A DNA stretch of 64,000 bases from Clostridiales bacterium (GTDB taxonomy: Bacteria; Bacillota; Clostridia; Christensenellales; CAG-138), in NCBI GenBank assembly GCA_918244965.1, contig CAKJYC010000043.1:1-64000 (forward strand), written 5' to 3'. Position numbers and translations under genes: made by a program. The notes beneath the pieces were generated by a model that was not told the DNA's origin, did no database searches, and was given only the letters and a program-made list of their open reading frames with translations. Below, piece by piece: positions 1 through 7,448 of the stretch (positions are counted from its first letter, which is position 1; each line of letters starts with the position of its first letter).

Positions 1-2
1 CA

Positions 3-125
3 AGGGTCAGTCCGGCAACGCTGAAAAAGAACCTGGCGTTGATCAACGCCAGGCCCAAGAAAGTTCTCGGCTTCAATAAACCGGTTGATTTGTTTGATCT
101 TTCTATCTCTCAGTGTTGCACTTAG
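3..125 (+). CDS. IS30-family transposase, C-terminal end (5' part outside window)
   Basis: An open frame enters from the left edge and stops at 125. It encodes about 40 residues including NARPKKVLGFNKPVDLF, which matches the C-terminal signature of IS30-family DDE transposases (N-x-R-P-R-K-x-L-G-[WYF]-x-T-P). The bulk of the protein lies outside the window, so whether the element is intact cannot be judged. It marks a mobile-element boundary next to the accessory zone at 2-9 kb. A GAACGGGCGC/GCGTCCGTTC hairpin lies just beyond at 160-182. Confidence 0.6.
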   Translation, partial: RVSPATLKKNLALINARPKKVLGFNKPVDLFDLSISQCCT

Positions 126-327
126 TTTGACAATTCATCTGTAGCGTCGCTCTTTATGAGAACGGGCGCGAAGCGTCCGTTCGCATACGGAGCGAAGCGG
201 AGTGCTCGGCGTTTTCTCCTATGTCCATACAATTAAGAAAACGCCGTATCGGATCGCCGCTGCTGTCTTTTCAGATTTCGGATTTATGAGAAATGATCGT
301 AAAGCAATCGCACTTGTCGGAAAGCGG

Positions 328-356
328 TTTACAACCCGATTCGCAGTATGTATAAT
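328..356 (+). promoter_or_regulatory. promoter of the peroxidase / cation-efflux pair
   Basis: TTTACA (328-333), a 17-bp spacer and a perfect TATAAT (351-356). The predicted transcript start near 363 lies downstream of an in-frame ATG at 348, so translation must begin at the ATG at 384. Confidence 0.7.
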
Positions 357-383
357 GGAAAAAAACGAAAGAGGAATGAAACG

Positions 384-929
384 ATGAAAACGGTCTATGA
401 TTTCACGGTAAAGGACAGAAAAGGTAACGACGTCCGTCTTTCCGAATACAAGGGCAAGGTACTTTTGATCGTCAACACGGCGACCGGCTGCGGGTTTACG
501 CCGCACTACGATCCGCTCGAAGCGATGTATAAGGAACTCAGGGACAAGGGCTTTGAGATCCTCGATTTCCCCTGCAATCAGTTTGCGAATCAGGCGCCCG
601 GCAGCGAGGACGAGATCCATTCGTTCTGCACGCTGAAATTCGGCACGGATTTCCCGCAGTTTAAGAAGATCGACGTAAACGGCGAGACCGCCGATCCTCT
701 GTTCGCGTTTCTTGCGACGGAAAAGCCGTTTGCGGGATTCGGCAAGGGCATCAAAAACGCCATGCTCGAAAAGTTTGCGAAGATGAACAACAAACAGTTC
801 GGCGACAAGGCGTATATCAAATGGAACTTTACAAAGTTCCTGATTGATCGTGATGGCAAGGTTATCGCGCGCTTTGAGCCGACTGTCGATATGGCAGAGG
901 TCAAAAAGGCTGTCGAAGCGGCGCTGTAA
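384..929 (+). CDS. glutathione peroxidase family thiol peroxidase
   Basis: The 181-residue protein reduces peroxides in the cytoplasm, in bacteria usually with thioredoxin rather than glutathione as donor. Visible family motifs are the catalytic Cys36 in NTATGCGFTP (Cys replacing selenocysteine), Gln66 in the LDFPCNQF motif and Trp147 in IKWNFTKFL, which together form the Cys-Gln-Trp site. Length is normal for bacterial members. The start at 384 is set by an AGAGGA site and by the promoter at 328-356, which makes the upstream ATG at 348 untranscribed. The efflux gene begins 9 bp downstream, so the two are probably co-transcribed. Confidence 0.9.
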   Translation: MKTVYDFTVKDRKGNDVRLSEYKGKVLLIVNTATGCGFTPHYDPLEAMYKELRDKGFEILDFPCNQFANQAPGSEDEIHSFCTLKFGTDFPQFKKIDVNGETADPLFAFLATEKPFAGFGKGIKNAMLEKFAKMNNKQFGDKAYIKWNFTKFLIDRDGKVIARFEPTVDMAEVKKAVEAAL

Positions 930-938
930 GGAGATTGT

Positions 939-2066
939 ATGAAGGATATCACAACGGAGGCTGCCGCCAGAGAAAAAACGATCGTCCGTACCAGCATCGT
1001 CGGGATCGTCACGAACGTGCTGCTCGTCGGCTTCAAGGCGTTTGTCGGGCTGATGTCCAACTCGATCGCGATCATTCTGGACGCGGTCAATAATCTTTCC
1101 GATGCGCTTTCGTCGGTGGTCACGATCATCGGAGCAAAGCTGGGCGCCAAACAGCCGGACAAAAAGCATCCGCTGGGCTACGGCAGGATCGAGTATCTGA
1201 GCTCCATGATCGTTGCGGCGCTGGTGCTGTACGCAGGCATCACGTCGCTCGTCGAATCGATCAAAAAGATCATCCATCCGGAAGCTGCGGACTACAGCAC
1301 GGTCACGATTGTTATCATTTCTGTGGCGATCGTCGTCAAGCTGATCCTCGGACTGTATGTGAAGAAGCAGGGCAAGAAGGTCAACTCCGGCGCGCTCGTT
1401 GCATCCGGTTCGGACGCGCTGTTTGATGCGATCCTGTCCGCATCGGTGCTTGCCTCGGCGATCGTTTATCTGATCTGGGGTATTTCTCTGGAAGCATACG
1501 TCGGTGTTGTCATTGCGGGCTTTATCATCAAGGCCGGCATCGAGATGATGATCGAAACGCTGAACGACATCATCGGCAAACGCGAGGATGCGGAAACCAC
1601 GAAGGAATTGAAGCGGATTGTCTGCGAGGAGGAAGCCGTGCTCGGCGCGTACGACGTCACGTTGTTCAATTACGGGCCGAACAAAAACTACGGCTCGGTG
1701 CACGTGGAGCTGCCGGACACGCTGACGGTGGACGAGGTCGATCGCATCACGCGCCGCATCCAGACCAACGTCTTTCACAAGACCGGCGTGATCCTGACCG
1801 GCGTCGGCGTCTATTCTCACAATACGTCAAACGACGAGGCGGCGCAGATGCGCAACAAGATTCAGGAAACCGTTTTGTCCCACGATTGGGCATTGCAGAT
1901 GCACGGCTTCTATGCCGATACCGAACAGAAAACGGTCCGGTTCGATGTGGTCGTCAGCTTTGACGCCGACAGAAAGGAAGCGCTGGAAACCTTATGCAGC
2001 GAAGTGTCTGCGCTCTATCCGGAATACGAGGTTTTGATCGTACCGGACGTCGATGTTGCGGATTGA
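939..2066 (+). CDS. cation diffusion facilitator family transporter
   Basis: A 375-residue CDF-type metal:proton antiporter, expected to export divalent cations such as Zn2+, Mn2+ or Fe2+. The N-terminal half has the usual hydrophobic helices. The metal-site motif DAVNNLSD lies in TM2 and SDALFD in the later site helix. The cytoplasmic ferredoxin-like domain follows (around residues 210-290), and a further 70-residue alpha/beta extension makes the protein longer than the classic ~300-residue members. It follows the peroxidase gene with an AAGGAG site, suggesting a metal/peroxide stress operon. Substrate cannot be assigned from sequence alone. Confidence 0.88.
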   Translation: MKDITTEAAAREKTIVRTSIVGIVTNVLLVGFKAFVGLMSNSIAIILDAVNNLSDALSSVVTIIGAKLGAKQPDKKHPLGYGRIEYLSSMIVAALVLYAGITSLVESIKKIIHPEAADYSTVTIVIISVAIVVKLILGLYVKKQGKKVNSGALVASGSDALFDAILSASVLASAIVYLIWGISLEAYVGVVIAGFIIKAGIEMMIETLNDIIGKREDAETTKELKRIVCEEEAVLGAYDVTLFNYGPNKNYGSVHVELPDTLTVDEVDRITRRIQTNVFHKTGVILTGVGVYSHNTSNDEAAQMRNKIQETVLSHDWALQMHGFYADTEQKTVRFDVVVSFDADRKEALETLCSEVSALYPEYEVLIVPDVDVAD

Positions 2067-2145
2067 ATCGGAAGAAAGCACGTTTTGCTATTCTATAATC
2101 TACTCCTACCCAAAATATAAAAGCATTGATGCGAAAAGAATATGG

Positions 2146-2180
2146 AGGCCGAAGCGCTTATGAGCTTCGGCCTTTGTTTG
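2146..2180 (+). terminator. terminator of the efflux gene
   Basis: Perfect 10-bp stem AGGCCGAAGC / GCTTCGGCCT with an 8-nt loop, followed by TTGTTTG. It lies about 80 bp after the CDF stop codon. Confidence 0.6.
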
Positions 2181-2212
2181 CGGGATACACATTTGGAAGT
2201 TTTCCCTGTTTA

Positions 2213-2306
2213 TTCAGTGGATCCGGTGGACCGGACGCGGAATCTGCGATCGGAAGACCGTAACCTGCGTTCCGAGCAGGATCGGAAGATGCGTTTTTGC
2301 GTATTA
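2213..2306. repeat. dispersed repeat, copy A
   Basis: About 94 bp closely matching 5104-5196. The copies share an uninterrupted core of at least 20 bp starting ATCCGGTGGACCGGACGC and a second shared block CCGAGCAGGATCGGAAGATG. Both copies follow a hairpin terminator. Function unknown. Confidence 0.7.
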
Positions 2307-2384
2307 TTCGTTTTCAAACAGACGTTTTTTCAAGAGCTCGTAGCGTAAGCGCTTTTCTTCCTTCGCAAAGTGGGCTCCGCGTGA
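2304..2384 (-). pseudogene. possible gene remnant (C-terminal tail)
   Basis: The minus strand reads about 26 residues ending FAKEEKRLRYELLKKRLFENE then stop. Its charged, helix-like composition looks like a real protein tail. There is no start codon or ribosome site and a stop lies just upstream, so at most this is the remaining 3' end of a lost gene. Confidence 0.2.
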
Positions 2385-2416
2385 TTACTCTTTACAGTCC
2401 GTATACACATCAAAGA

Positions 2417-2450
2417 AACCTCTTTTGTCTGCCGGGGCAAAAGAGGTTTT
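2417..2450 (+). terminator. repeated terminator, copy 1
   Basis: Stem AACCTCTTTT / AAAAGAGGTT around a 12-nt loop containing CTGCCGGGGC, followed by TTCC. The hairpin and flanks (from CACATCAAAGA) recur almost unchanged at 3595-3650. Confidence 0.6.
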
Positions 2451-2454
2451 CCAG

Positions 2455-2483
2455 TTGTTCTGTCCGTTTGAATATGATATGAT
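2455..2483 (+). promoter_or_regulatory. promoter of the ASCH gene
   Basis: TTGTTC (2455-2460), 17-bp spacer, TATGAT (2478-2483). The -10 part lies in a 49-bp segment (2468-2516) that is duplicated before the VanZ gene. Confidence 0.55.
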
Positions 2484-2516
2484 CATCTCAACAAATCGGG
2501 ATTTGCGGGGGAGAAC
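2468..2516 (+). repeat. duplicated promoter/leader segment, copy 1
   Basis: 49 bp running from the -10 region through CATCTCAACAAATCGGGAT to GGGGGAGAAC. Copy 2 is at 2954-3002. The two copies bracket the ASCH gene. Confidence 0.75.
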
Positions 2517-2524
2517 CGTAAGAT

Positions 2525-2947
2525 ATGACATCGGAAGAATTATGGAAAAGATCGGGTCTTAACGGGACATATGAAGCATGGTCTTTCGGAGAAGCTCCGG
2601 ACAAATTGGCTGACTTGGTTCTGCAGGGAATCAAAACGGCAACCTGCTCTGCATATGACTTGTATCTGATAAATAATGAGCCGCTTCCGCGGGAGGGGGA
2701 TTATAGTATTATCTTAAATTCAAACGAAGAAGCAGTGTGCATTATTAAAACACTCAAAGTTTATGTGACAGCATTCAATCAGGTTTCAGATGAACACGCT
2801 TATAAAGAGGGGGAAGGCGATCGATCTTTGGAATACTGGCGGAAGGTTCATGTAAAATTTCTGACGAATGAACTTGCTTCTGTGAATAAATCTTTTAACG
2901 AAAATACAAAAGTGGTTTGCGAAGAGTTTGAGGTAATGTACAAATAA
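2525..2947 (+). CDS. ASCH domain protein
   Basis: 140 residues with the ASCH fold signature: LVLQGIKTATCSAYDLY near residues 33-49, then EGDYSIILNSNEEAVCIIKT and the C-terminal EYWRKVHVKFLTNEL block. ASCH proteins are small beta-barrels related to PUA domains and proposed to bind RNA or modified nucleosides; some hydrolyse N4-acetylcytidine. The substrate here is unknown. The gene is clearly AT-richer than its surroundings and is bracketed by two 49-bp copies of the same promoter/leader segment, which argues for recent acquisition. It is monocistronic or continues into the VanZ gene 55 bp downstream. Confidence 0.8.
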   Translation: MTSEELWKRSGLNGTYEAWSFGEAPDKLADLVLQGIKTATCSAYDLYLINNEPLPREGDYSIILNSNEEAVCIIKTLKVYVTAFNQVSDEHAYKEGEGDRSLEYWRKVHVKFLTNELASVNKSFNENTKVVCEEFEVMYK

Positions 2948-2953
2948 ATTCCG

Positions 2954-3002
2954 TTGAATATGATATGATCATCTCAACAAATCGGGATCTCCGGAGGAGA
3001 AC
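2954..3002 (+). repeat. duplicated promoter/leader segment, copy 2
   Basis: Near-identical to 2468-2516 and ends directly at the VanZ start codon. It keeps the TATGAT box and improves the ribosome site to GGAGGAG, but lacks the TTGTTC -35 box of copy 1. Confidence 0.75.
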
Positions 3003-3545
3003 ATGGCAGAGATAACGTTGCTGCAATTGGAATTGTTTTTTGCGCTGATCTGGGTTGCATGCAGGATCGTTGTTTGGGTAAAACAGCGGCGAATTGAATG
3101 GAAGAGGGAAGCTGTCCTTCTGCTGATGTACGTGAATCTTGCGGTCATCATTCGGTTTGTTTTCTTTCCGATGTCACGCGTCAACGGGAAGGTTCCGCTC
3201 CTCAGGTTTGATTCTTCGGCAGTTTTTCCCTTTAAACTGAACTTGATACCTTTCGTGCACCTCACCGAGTATGACAGCAAAAAAGAGCTGCTTCTCAACG
3301 TAATAGGAAATACGGCGATGTTCATTCCAAGCGGCATCGTTCTTCCGATCATCTATAAAAAACTGAATTCTTTCCTGAAGGTAATCGGCGTCGGCGCACT
3401 GATCTCGTTATGTATAGAGATCCTCCAGCTCCCCTTCTTTGAAAGAACCTCGGACATAGACGATCTGCTCCTTAACACACTCGGTGCGGGAATCGGCTAT
3501 CTGATATATACGCTCGTACATAAATTGATTATGAGAAAGCAATGA
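3003..3545 (+). CDS. VanZ family membrane protein
   Basis: 180 residues with five hydrophobic segments (about 5-25, 35-57, 98-120, 125-144, 154-175). It carries VanZ hallmarks: NVIGNTAMFIPSGIVLP, a membrane-embedded IEILQLPFFERTSDIDDLLLN stretch (read in two parts, EILQ and DIDDLLLNTLGAGIGY), and the Gly-rich last helix. VanZ proteins are linked to teicoplanin tolerance in vancomycin clusters, but most genomic copies have no defined role. The protein is a stand-alone membrane protein here, with a GGAGGAG ribosome site. Confidence 0.85.
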   Translation: MAEITLLQLELFFALIWVACRIVVWVKQRRIEWKREAVLLLMYVNLAVIIRFVFFPMSRVNGKVPLLRFDSSAVFPFKLNLIPFVHLTEYDSKKELLLNVIGNTAMFIPSGIVLPIIYKKLNSFLKVIGVGALISLCIEILQLPFFERTSDIDDLLLNTLGAGIGYLIYTLVHKLIMRKQ

Positions 3546-3603
3546 GTTCCCGTTTGTCGAGGCGCTCGGCGCGTATCATTTTGGCGCTCTTACACATCAA
3601 AGA

Positions 3604-3640
3604 AACCTCTTTTGTCTGCCGGGGCAAGAGAGGTTTTCCT
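3604..3640 (+). terminator. repeated terminator, copy 2
   Basis: Same hairpin as 2417-2450 with one change making a G-T pair in the stem, followed by TTCC. It terminates the VanZ gene. With copy 1 it brackets the ASCH-VanZ segment. Confidence 0.6.
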
Positions 3641-3733
3641 ATTGTTCTATCTGTGCTTCGTGCTGTCATTCTAAACCGAACATTTTCGGAAACAGAATGC
3701 CGATCATCAGGCAAAAAACGCGCACAGCCGCTA

Positions 3734-3762
3734 TTGACAGTATGAGAAAGTTAGGTTAAAAT
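3734..3762 (+). promoter_or_regulatory. promoter of the DUF4143 ATPase gene
   Basis: Perfect TTGACA (3734-3739), 17-bp spacer, TAAAAT (3757-3762). Confidence 0.65.
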
Positions 3763-3798
3763 ATAGTCAACTTCATTTTAACGTTAAAAAGGAGCGGA

Positions 3799-5028
3799 AT
3801 GATGATCTATATCCGTCGTGAACTGGAACGCAAGTTTTTGCGTATGAGTGAGGCATTCAAGGCGGTCATGGTGGTCGGAGCGAGACAGGTCGGCAAATCC
3901 ACCATGTTGAAGCAGCTTGCAAAGGATCAGAATCGTGCCTATGTCACGATGGACGATACGCAGCTTCGGCAGTTTGCGCAGTCGGATCCGAAGCTGTTCC
4001 TGCAGACCTATCGCCCGCCGATTCTGATCGACGAGGTTCAGAAAGCGCCCGAACTGTTTGAACGCATCAAAATCCTTTGCGACGAGAGTGAAGAAAAGGG
4101 CCTGTTCTGGCTGACCGGATCGCAGAGCAAAAAGCTGATGAAGAAAGCCGGCGACTCCCTTGCCGGCCGGCTCTGTGTTCTGAAGATGTACAGCCTTTCG
4201 CAGCATGAACTTCTGGGGATCTATCCGGAGAATGATATCGACTTTTCTTTCTCCGCATGGGCGGACCGGAAGCGGATGTTCCCGGAGAACAACATCGTCG
4301 ATACGTTTGAGCGGATCTGGCGCGGAGGCATGCCCGATGTACAGGCGCTGGATCAGGAACAGATGCAGGAATACTTCAATTCCTACATTGAGACCTATCT
4401 GATGCGCGACGCCGTCGACGACAACGGAATCACCGATACGGAAGGGTTCCGTAAGTTCTTAAGAGCATGCGCGGCTTTTACGGGGCAGCTTTTGAATTAC
4501 AATGATCTTGCGGTTTCCGCAGGCGTAACCGGTGCCACGGCGAAGGAGTGGGTGAAAATCCTGCAGTCGATGGGCATTATCACGCTGCTGGAGCCGTATT
4601 CTTCCAATGAGCTGAAACGGCTGATCAAGACGCCGAAGCTGTATTTCTGCGATACCGGACTCTGCGCGTATCTGTCCTCGTGGACATCCCGGGACGTTCT
4701 GATGAACGGAGCAGCCGCGGGGCATTATTACGAGAATCATGTGGTCGGCGAGTTTGTTCGGAACGTCGCTTACGGGAAGAACAAGGTCAATCTCAATTTC
4801 TACCGGGATCAGAACATGAAAGAGATCGATCTCATCGCGGAAGAGAACGGCGTTCTGCATCCGGTGGAGATCAAAAAAGCGAGCGAGCCGGATCGCAAAC
4901 TGCTGCGCGCGTTTTCCGTTTTGAAAGAAACCGCAAAGCACGTCGGAAACGGCGGTATTGTATGCATGACGGACGTGCCGCTTCCGATTGACGAAAAAAA
5001 CAGCTTTATTCCGTCGAATATCATATGA
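3799..5028 (+). CDS. AAA ATPase with DUF4143 domain
   Basis: 409 residues. The N-terminal AAA domain has Walker A GARQVGKST at residues 27-35, Walker B ILIDEVQKAP near 75-84 and sensor-like WLTGSQS near 104-110. The C-terminal DUF4143 region contains KLYFCDTGLCAYL and the nuclease-like EIDLIAEENGVLHPVEIK block, reminiscent of the PD-(D/E)XK core (E-I-D ... E-I-K). The family is abundant and scattered in bacteria and archaea with no settled function; horizontal transfer is common. Either of two adjacent ATGs (3799, 3802) can serve after AAAGGAG. Own promoter and terminator make it a stand-alone gene. Confidence 0.85.
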   Translation: MMIYIRRELERKFLRMSEAFKAVMVVGARQVGKSTMLKQLAKDQNRAYVTMDDTQLRQFAQSDPKLFLQTYRPPILIDEVQKAPELFERIKILCDESEEKGLFWLTGSQSKKLMKKAGDSLAGRLCVLKMYSLSQHELLGIYPENDIDFSFSAWADRKRMFPENNIVDTFERIWRGGMPDVQALDQEQMQEYFNSYIETYLMRDAVDDNGITDTEGFRKFLRACAAFTGQLLNYNDLAVSAGVTGATAKEWVKILQSMGIITLLEPYSSNELKRLIKTPKLYFCDTGLCAYLSSWTSRDVLMNGAAAGHYYENHVVGEFVRNVAYGKNKVNLNFYRDQNMKEIDLIAEENGVLHPVEIKKASEPDRKLLRAFSVLKETAKHVGNGGIVCMTDVPLPIDEKNSFIPSNII

Positions 5029-5073
5029 GAGAAAGATATTACATGTTTTCAATAAAGAATTAACAACCAATCA

Positions 5074-5101
5074 AAAACGCTCCCTGCTTGGGAGCGTTTT
5101 C
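5074..5101 (+). terminator. terminator of the DUF4143 ATPase gene
   Basis: Stem AACGCTCCC / GGGAGCGTT with TGCTT loop and a TTTT run. Confidence 0.8.
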
Positions 5102-5103
5102 TG

Positions 5104-5196
5104 TTCAATGAATCCGGTGGACCGGACGCGGAATCTGCTTCCGGGAAACGGTGACCTGCGGGCCGAGCAGGATCGGAAGATGAACTTTTGCGTATT
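5104..5196. repeat. dispersed repeat, copy B
   Basis: Second copy of the 2213-2306 repeat in the same orientation. The two copies bracket the ASCH-VanZ-ATPase segment. Confidence 0.7.
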
Positions 5197-5241
5197 CAAT
5201 AAGGGTCCTTCGCCGCTGCAATATCTTCAGAAAATGCCAAG

Positions 5242-6171
5242 TCACGCTTCGAGAAAGCGGAGGATCTCTTCGTATACGGCGGGATCCTGCGCGGTCATGC
5301 GCGCGACGGGTTTGTCGGCAAAATACGCTTTCCGCGCTTCCGGCGTTTCAAGCTGCTTTTCCCGCAGCAGGCGCTCATATTCGCCGATCCACGCGTTCAT
5401 CGTTTCCAGCGCCTCCGCGCTGTACTGCGGATTGTGCTTTTTGTGCTCCGCCGTGATGACGCGCACGTTCGGATTTCCGATCTTCCGCACCTGTCCGGCG
5501 TTATACTTGTAATTCACCATGGGATCGTCCGTCGAATGGATCCACAACAGCCTGTCCGCAGTTGTCTTTAGATACGCGCGGTTGTCGAGCGCGCCGTACT
5601 GCGGATCGAGTTTCTTTTCAAAGCGCTTCACGCGGTCGGCAAGGATCCGCAGTTTGACAAAGCCCATCATCTCGTCGGAAATGCTCACAAAGCCGGACAG
5701 AATGACCGCCCGGGTCACGGTCGGCAGAAGATGCGCAAGGTTCAGCGCGGTGTAGCCGCCCAGCGAATGTCCGACCGGGATGATCTCCTCTTCGGGATGC
5801 AGAAGGTCGAGCAATTCCATGGCGTCGCGCGTCGGCGCGTTCGCGGAAGGTAGACGGTCTCCGCCCGATTCGCCGCAGCCGGTATAATCGAGCGTCAGAA
5901 CACGGCGCCCCGCACGGCAAAGGGTTTCGATCTCCGCAAGGTACGCGGTGTGCCCTGGACCGATCCCCGGGCAGAACAGGATCAGCCTGTCCGGGTCGTA
6001 TCCTTCATAATCATATGTGAAGTATCGGATCGTCACGCCCGCCGTGTTTCGGAACGAACCGCGTTCGCACACAAGCCCCGGAAAATCGTCGGCGCTGTAA
6101 TACGGGATTGCCTCATCCCTATCGAATCGCAGCAAAAAGTTCTTTTGATACAGATCGGTGATCAGTCCCAT
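5242..6171 (-). CDS. alpha/beta hydrolase
   Basis: 309 residues with an alpha/beta-hydrolase core: ILFCPGIGPGHTAYLAE (oxyanion region), LDYTGCGESGG, and nucleophile elbow GHSLGG (Ser near residue 141). A likely acid lies in HSTDDPMV and the catalytic His in HKKHNP. The shape suggests a lysophospholipase or acylesterase-type enzyme, but the substrate cannot be told. No signal peptide, so cytoplasmic. The start follows GGAGGAACCC on the minus strand. It is transcribed away from the unknown gene at 6392. Confidence 0.85.
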   Translation of the reverse strand: MGLITDLYQKNFLLRFDRDEAIPYYSADDFPGLVCERGSFRNTAGVTIRYFTYDYEGYDPDRLILFCPGIGPGHTAYLAEIETLCRAGRRVLTLDYTGCGESGGDRLPSANAPTRDAMELLDLLHPEEEIIPVGHSLGGYTALNLAHLLPTVTRAVILSGFVSISDEMMGFVKLRILADRVKRFEKKLDPQYGALDNRAYLKTTADRLLWIHSTDDPMVNYKYNAGQVRKIGNPNVRVITAEHKKHNPQYSAEALETMNAWIGEYERLLREKQLETPEARKAYFADKPVARMTAQDPAVYEEILRFLEA

Positions 6172-6224
6172 GGGTTCCTCCGTTCTCCGTCCGGTCGTTC
6201 CGGCGTCTTCGCATCTGCGTCCTG

Positions 6225-6254
6225 ATTATACTGCAAACGAACGCGGTTTGTCAC
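6225..6254 (-). promoter_or_regulatory. promoter of the alpha/beta hydrolase gene
   Basis: Reading the minus strand: GTGACA, 18-bp spacer, perfect TATAAT (plus-strand ATTATA at 6225-6230). Confidence 0.5.
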
Positions 6255-6325
6255 GACAAAAAAGTAAGCGTCCTTCTTTTTGCACCCCAGGATTTGAAAA
6301 GCCCATACTGTCCGGCTTTTTCTGC

Positions 6326-6354
6326 TTGTTTCACAGTGTGAAAGAGAGTATAAT
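6326..6354 (+). promoter_or_regulatory. promoter with palindromic operator
   Basis: TTGTTT (6326-6331), 17-bp spacer, TATAAT (6349-6354). A perfect palindrome TTTCACAGTGTGAAA (6329-6343) covers the end of the -35 box and most of the spacer, the classic place for a repressor. Confidence 0.6.
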
Positions 6355-6391
6355 AAACGAATCAGACAGGATCTTTACGGGAGGAACATAT

Positions 6392-6979
6392 ATGACAGAT
6401 ACAGGATTAAAGATAGAGATGAATACCGAATGGATCGAAAAACTCGATGCAGGGCAGAAGCTTTGGTATGCCGCGCACGACGACGGCTCCGGAAACCGGA
6501 TCAACGAGGACGCCGTGATCGAAGCGACGGTCCAGGATGTTTCTCTCGGCATTCTGACCGCCGCGTTCCTTTGGATCAAAAAGATATTCAGAAACAGAGG
6601 TAAAACGAAAGAAGATTTCGCGGCGGAAAAGGAAGCAGCAAGAATAAACCGCACATGCGGTGCGCTCGAGGTGATGCTTCCGGACTATATCCGGTCAGCG
6701 CAGGCTGGCGTAATCGAGGAAGAAGCGCTTGATGAGCTGATCGGCACGCTGGAGGAGATGGACGGATATGATCGCGCGGGAAAGCTGACGATTCCGAACA
6801 GGGACGAACTGTCAGGAATACGGAAAAATATTGAAGCGTATACGAAAGCGATCGCAAAAAGCAGACCGGAAGCATCAATGCAGGAAGCGGAAGCGACGAA
6901 TGCAGGCGAGTTCGGCAGGATCAAAGCATTATTGGTGCGGCAAAAGGAATGCCTGTTTGTCAAAAACGATGCCATTTGA
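6392..6979 (+). CDS. unknown protein
   Basis: 195 residues, not recognised. The N-terminus (NTEWIEKLDAGQKLWYAAHDDG) is polar, followed by a moderately hydrophobic stretch QDVSLGILTAAFLWIKKIF (about 50-68) that could be a single membrane helix with a basic after-segment (RNRGKTK). The remainder is charged and helix-rich and could form a coiled coil. The start at 6392 follows GGGAGG and lies 38 bp after the palindrome-bearing promoter, so expression is probably repressed under most conditions. The last part is AT-richer than the first. Confidence 0.6.
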   Translation: MTDTGLKIEMNTEWIEKLDAGQKLWYAAHDDGSGNRINEDAVIEATVQDVSLGILTAAFLWIKKIFRNRGKTKEDFAAEKEAARINRTCGALEVMLPDYIRSAQAGVIEEEALDELIGTLEEMDGYDRAGKLTIPNRDELSGIRKNIEAYTKAIAKSRPEASMQEAEATNAGEFGRIKALLVRQKECLFVKNDAI

Positions 6980-7030
6980 ATTACACGGTACTTGTATCTC
7001 GGATTTAAAGGAAATGAAGATCCAGAACTT

Positions 7031-7192
7031 ATGAAAAAAGTTGATAATGAGGGATTAGAGATTAATTACAATGCTCGGTTTAAGGAATACTCAGTTCGCA
7101 TGAATGGGATAGAAGACTATAGAACACACAAGCAATTGATTGACTCGCTCATCAAGGGATCAAAAGAATACTTCAATATAATGGACGATTAA
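7031..7192 (+). CDS. small unknown protein
   Basis: 53 residues beginning MKKVDNEGLEINYN and ending KEYFNIMDD. A TTG start at 6992 would add 13 residues. The gene is AT-rich, acidic and lysine-rich, with no family recognised. It may be a real small gene or the tail of a larger one truncated by insertion. The gap of about 50 bp from the unknown gene and the shared downstream terminator suggest read-through from its promoter. Confidence 0.4.
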   Translation: MKKVDNEGLEINYNARFKEYSVRMNGIEDYRTHKQLIDSLIKGSKEYFNIMDD

Positions 7193-7225
7193 GCTGCATC
7201 GTGCATTTTTAGCCCAACGAACTAT

Positions 7226-7303
7226 AAAGCCCGAAGCGTGCGCTTCGGGCTTTCGTAAAATCGCACGAACCCCTTTTGCAAATACGCAAAAGGGGTTCCT
7301 TTT
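7226..7303. terminator. tandem terminator block, copy 1
   Basis: Two hairpins: AAAGCCCGAAGCG / CGCTTCGGGCTTT (7226-7253) and AACCCCTTTTGC / GCAAAAGGGGTT (7268-7297) followed by CCTTTT. The whole block recurs at 8738-8815; together the copies bracket the DUF262 gene. Confidence 0.75.
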
Positions 7304-7357
7304 ATGATATAATCGAGGAGTCGATACAGATTATTTCTTGCTGCACCATAAAGGGCA

Positions 7358-7386
7358 TTGTGTATACGAACGAAATATAGTACAAT
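7358..7386 (+). promoter_or_regulatory. promoter of the DUF262-HNH gene
   Basis: TTGTGT (7358-7363), 17-bp spacer, TACAAT (7381-7386). Confidence 0.55.
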
Positions 7387-7448
7387 ATAAAAAACAGGGA
7401 TATAAGTATCATTTGGGCATTGAAAAGGAAATCACGGAGGCATAAAAT

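Larger units (their letters stand above)
2067..2524. other. gene-poor stretch made of terminators and repeats
   Basis: No convincing complete gene. In order it holds a hairpin terminator (2146-2180), repeat copy A (2213-2306), a short minus-strand protein-like reading frame (2304-2384), a second terminator whose sequence recurs at 3604-3640, and the ASCH gene promoter (2455-2483). Confidence 0.6.

Noticed and set aside
160..182. Hairpin GAACGGGCGC/GCGTCCGTTC as terminator of the transposase
   Set aside because: No T-run follows; may be part of the element end but not a clear terminator.
3003..3545. Glycopeptide resistance role for VanZ
   Set aside because: No other van genes present; stand-alone VanZ proteins are common without such a role.
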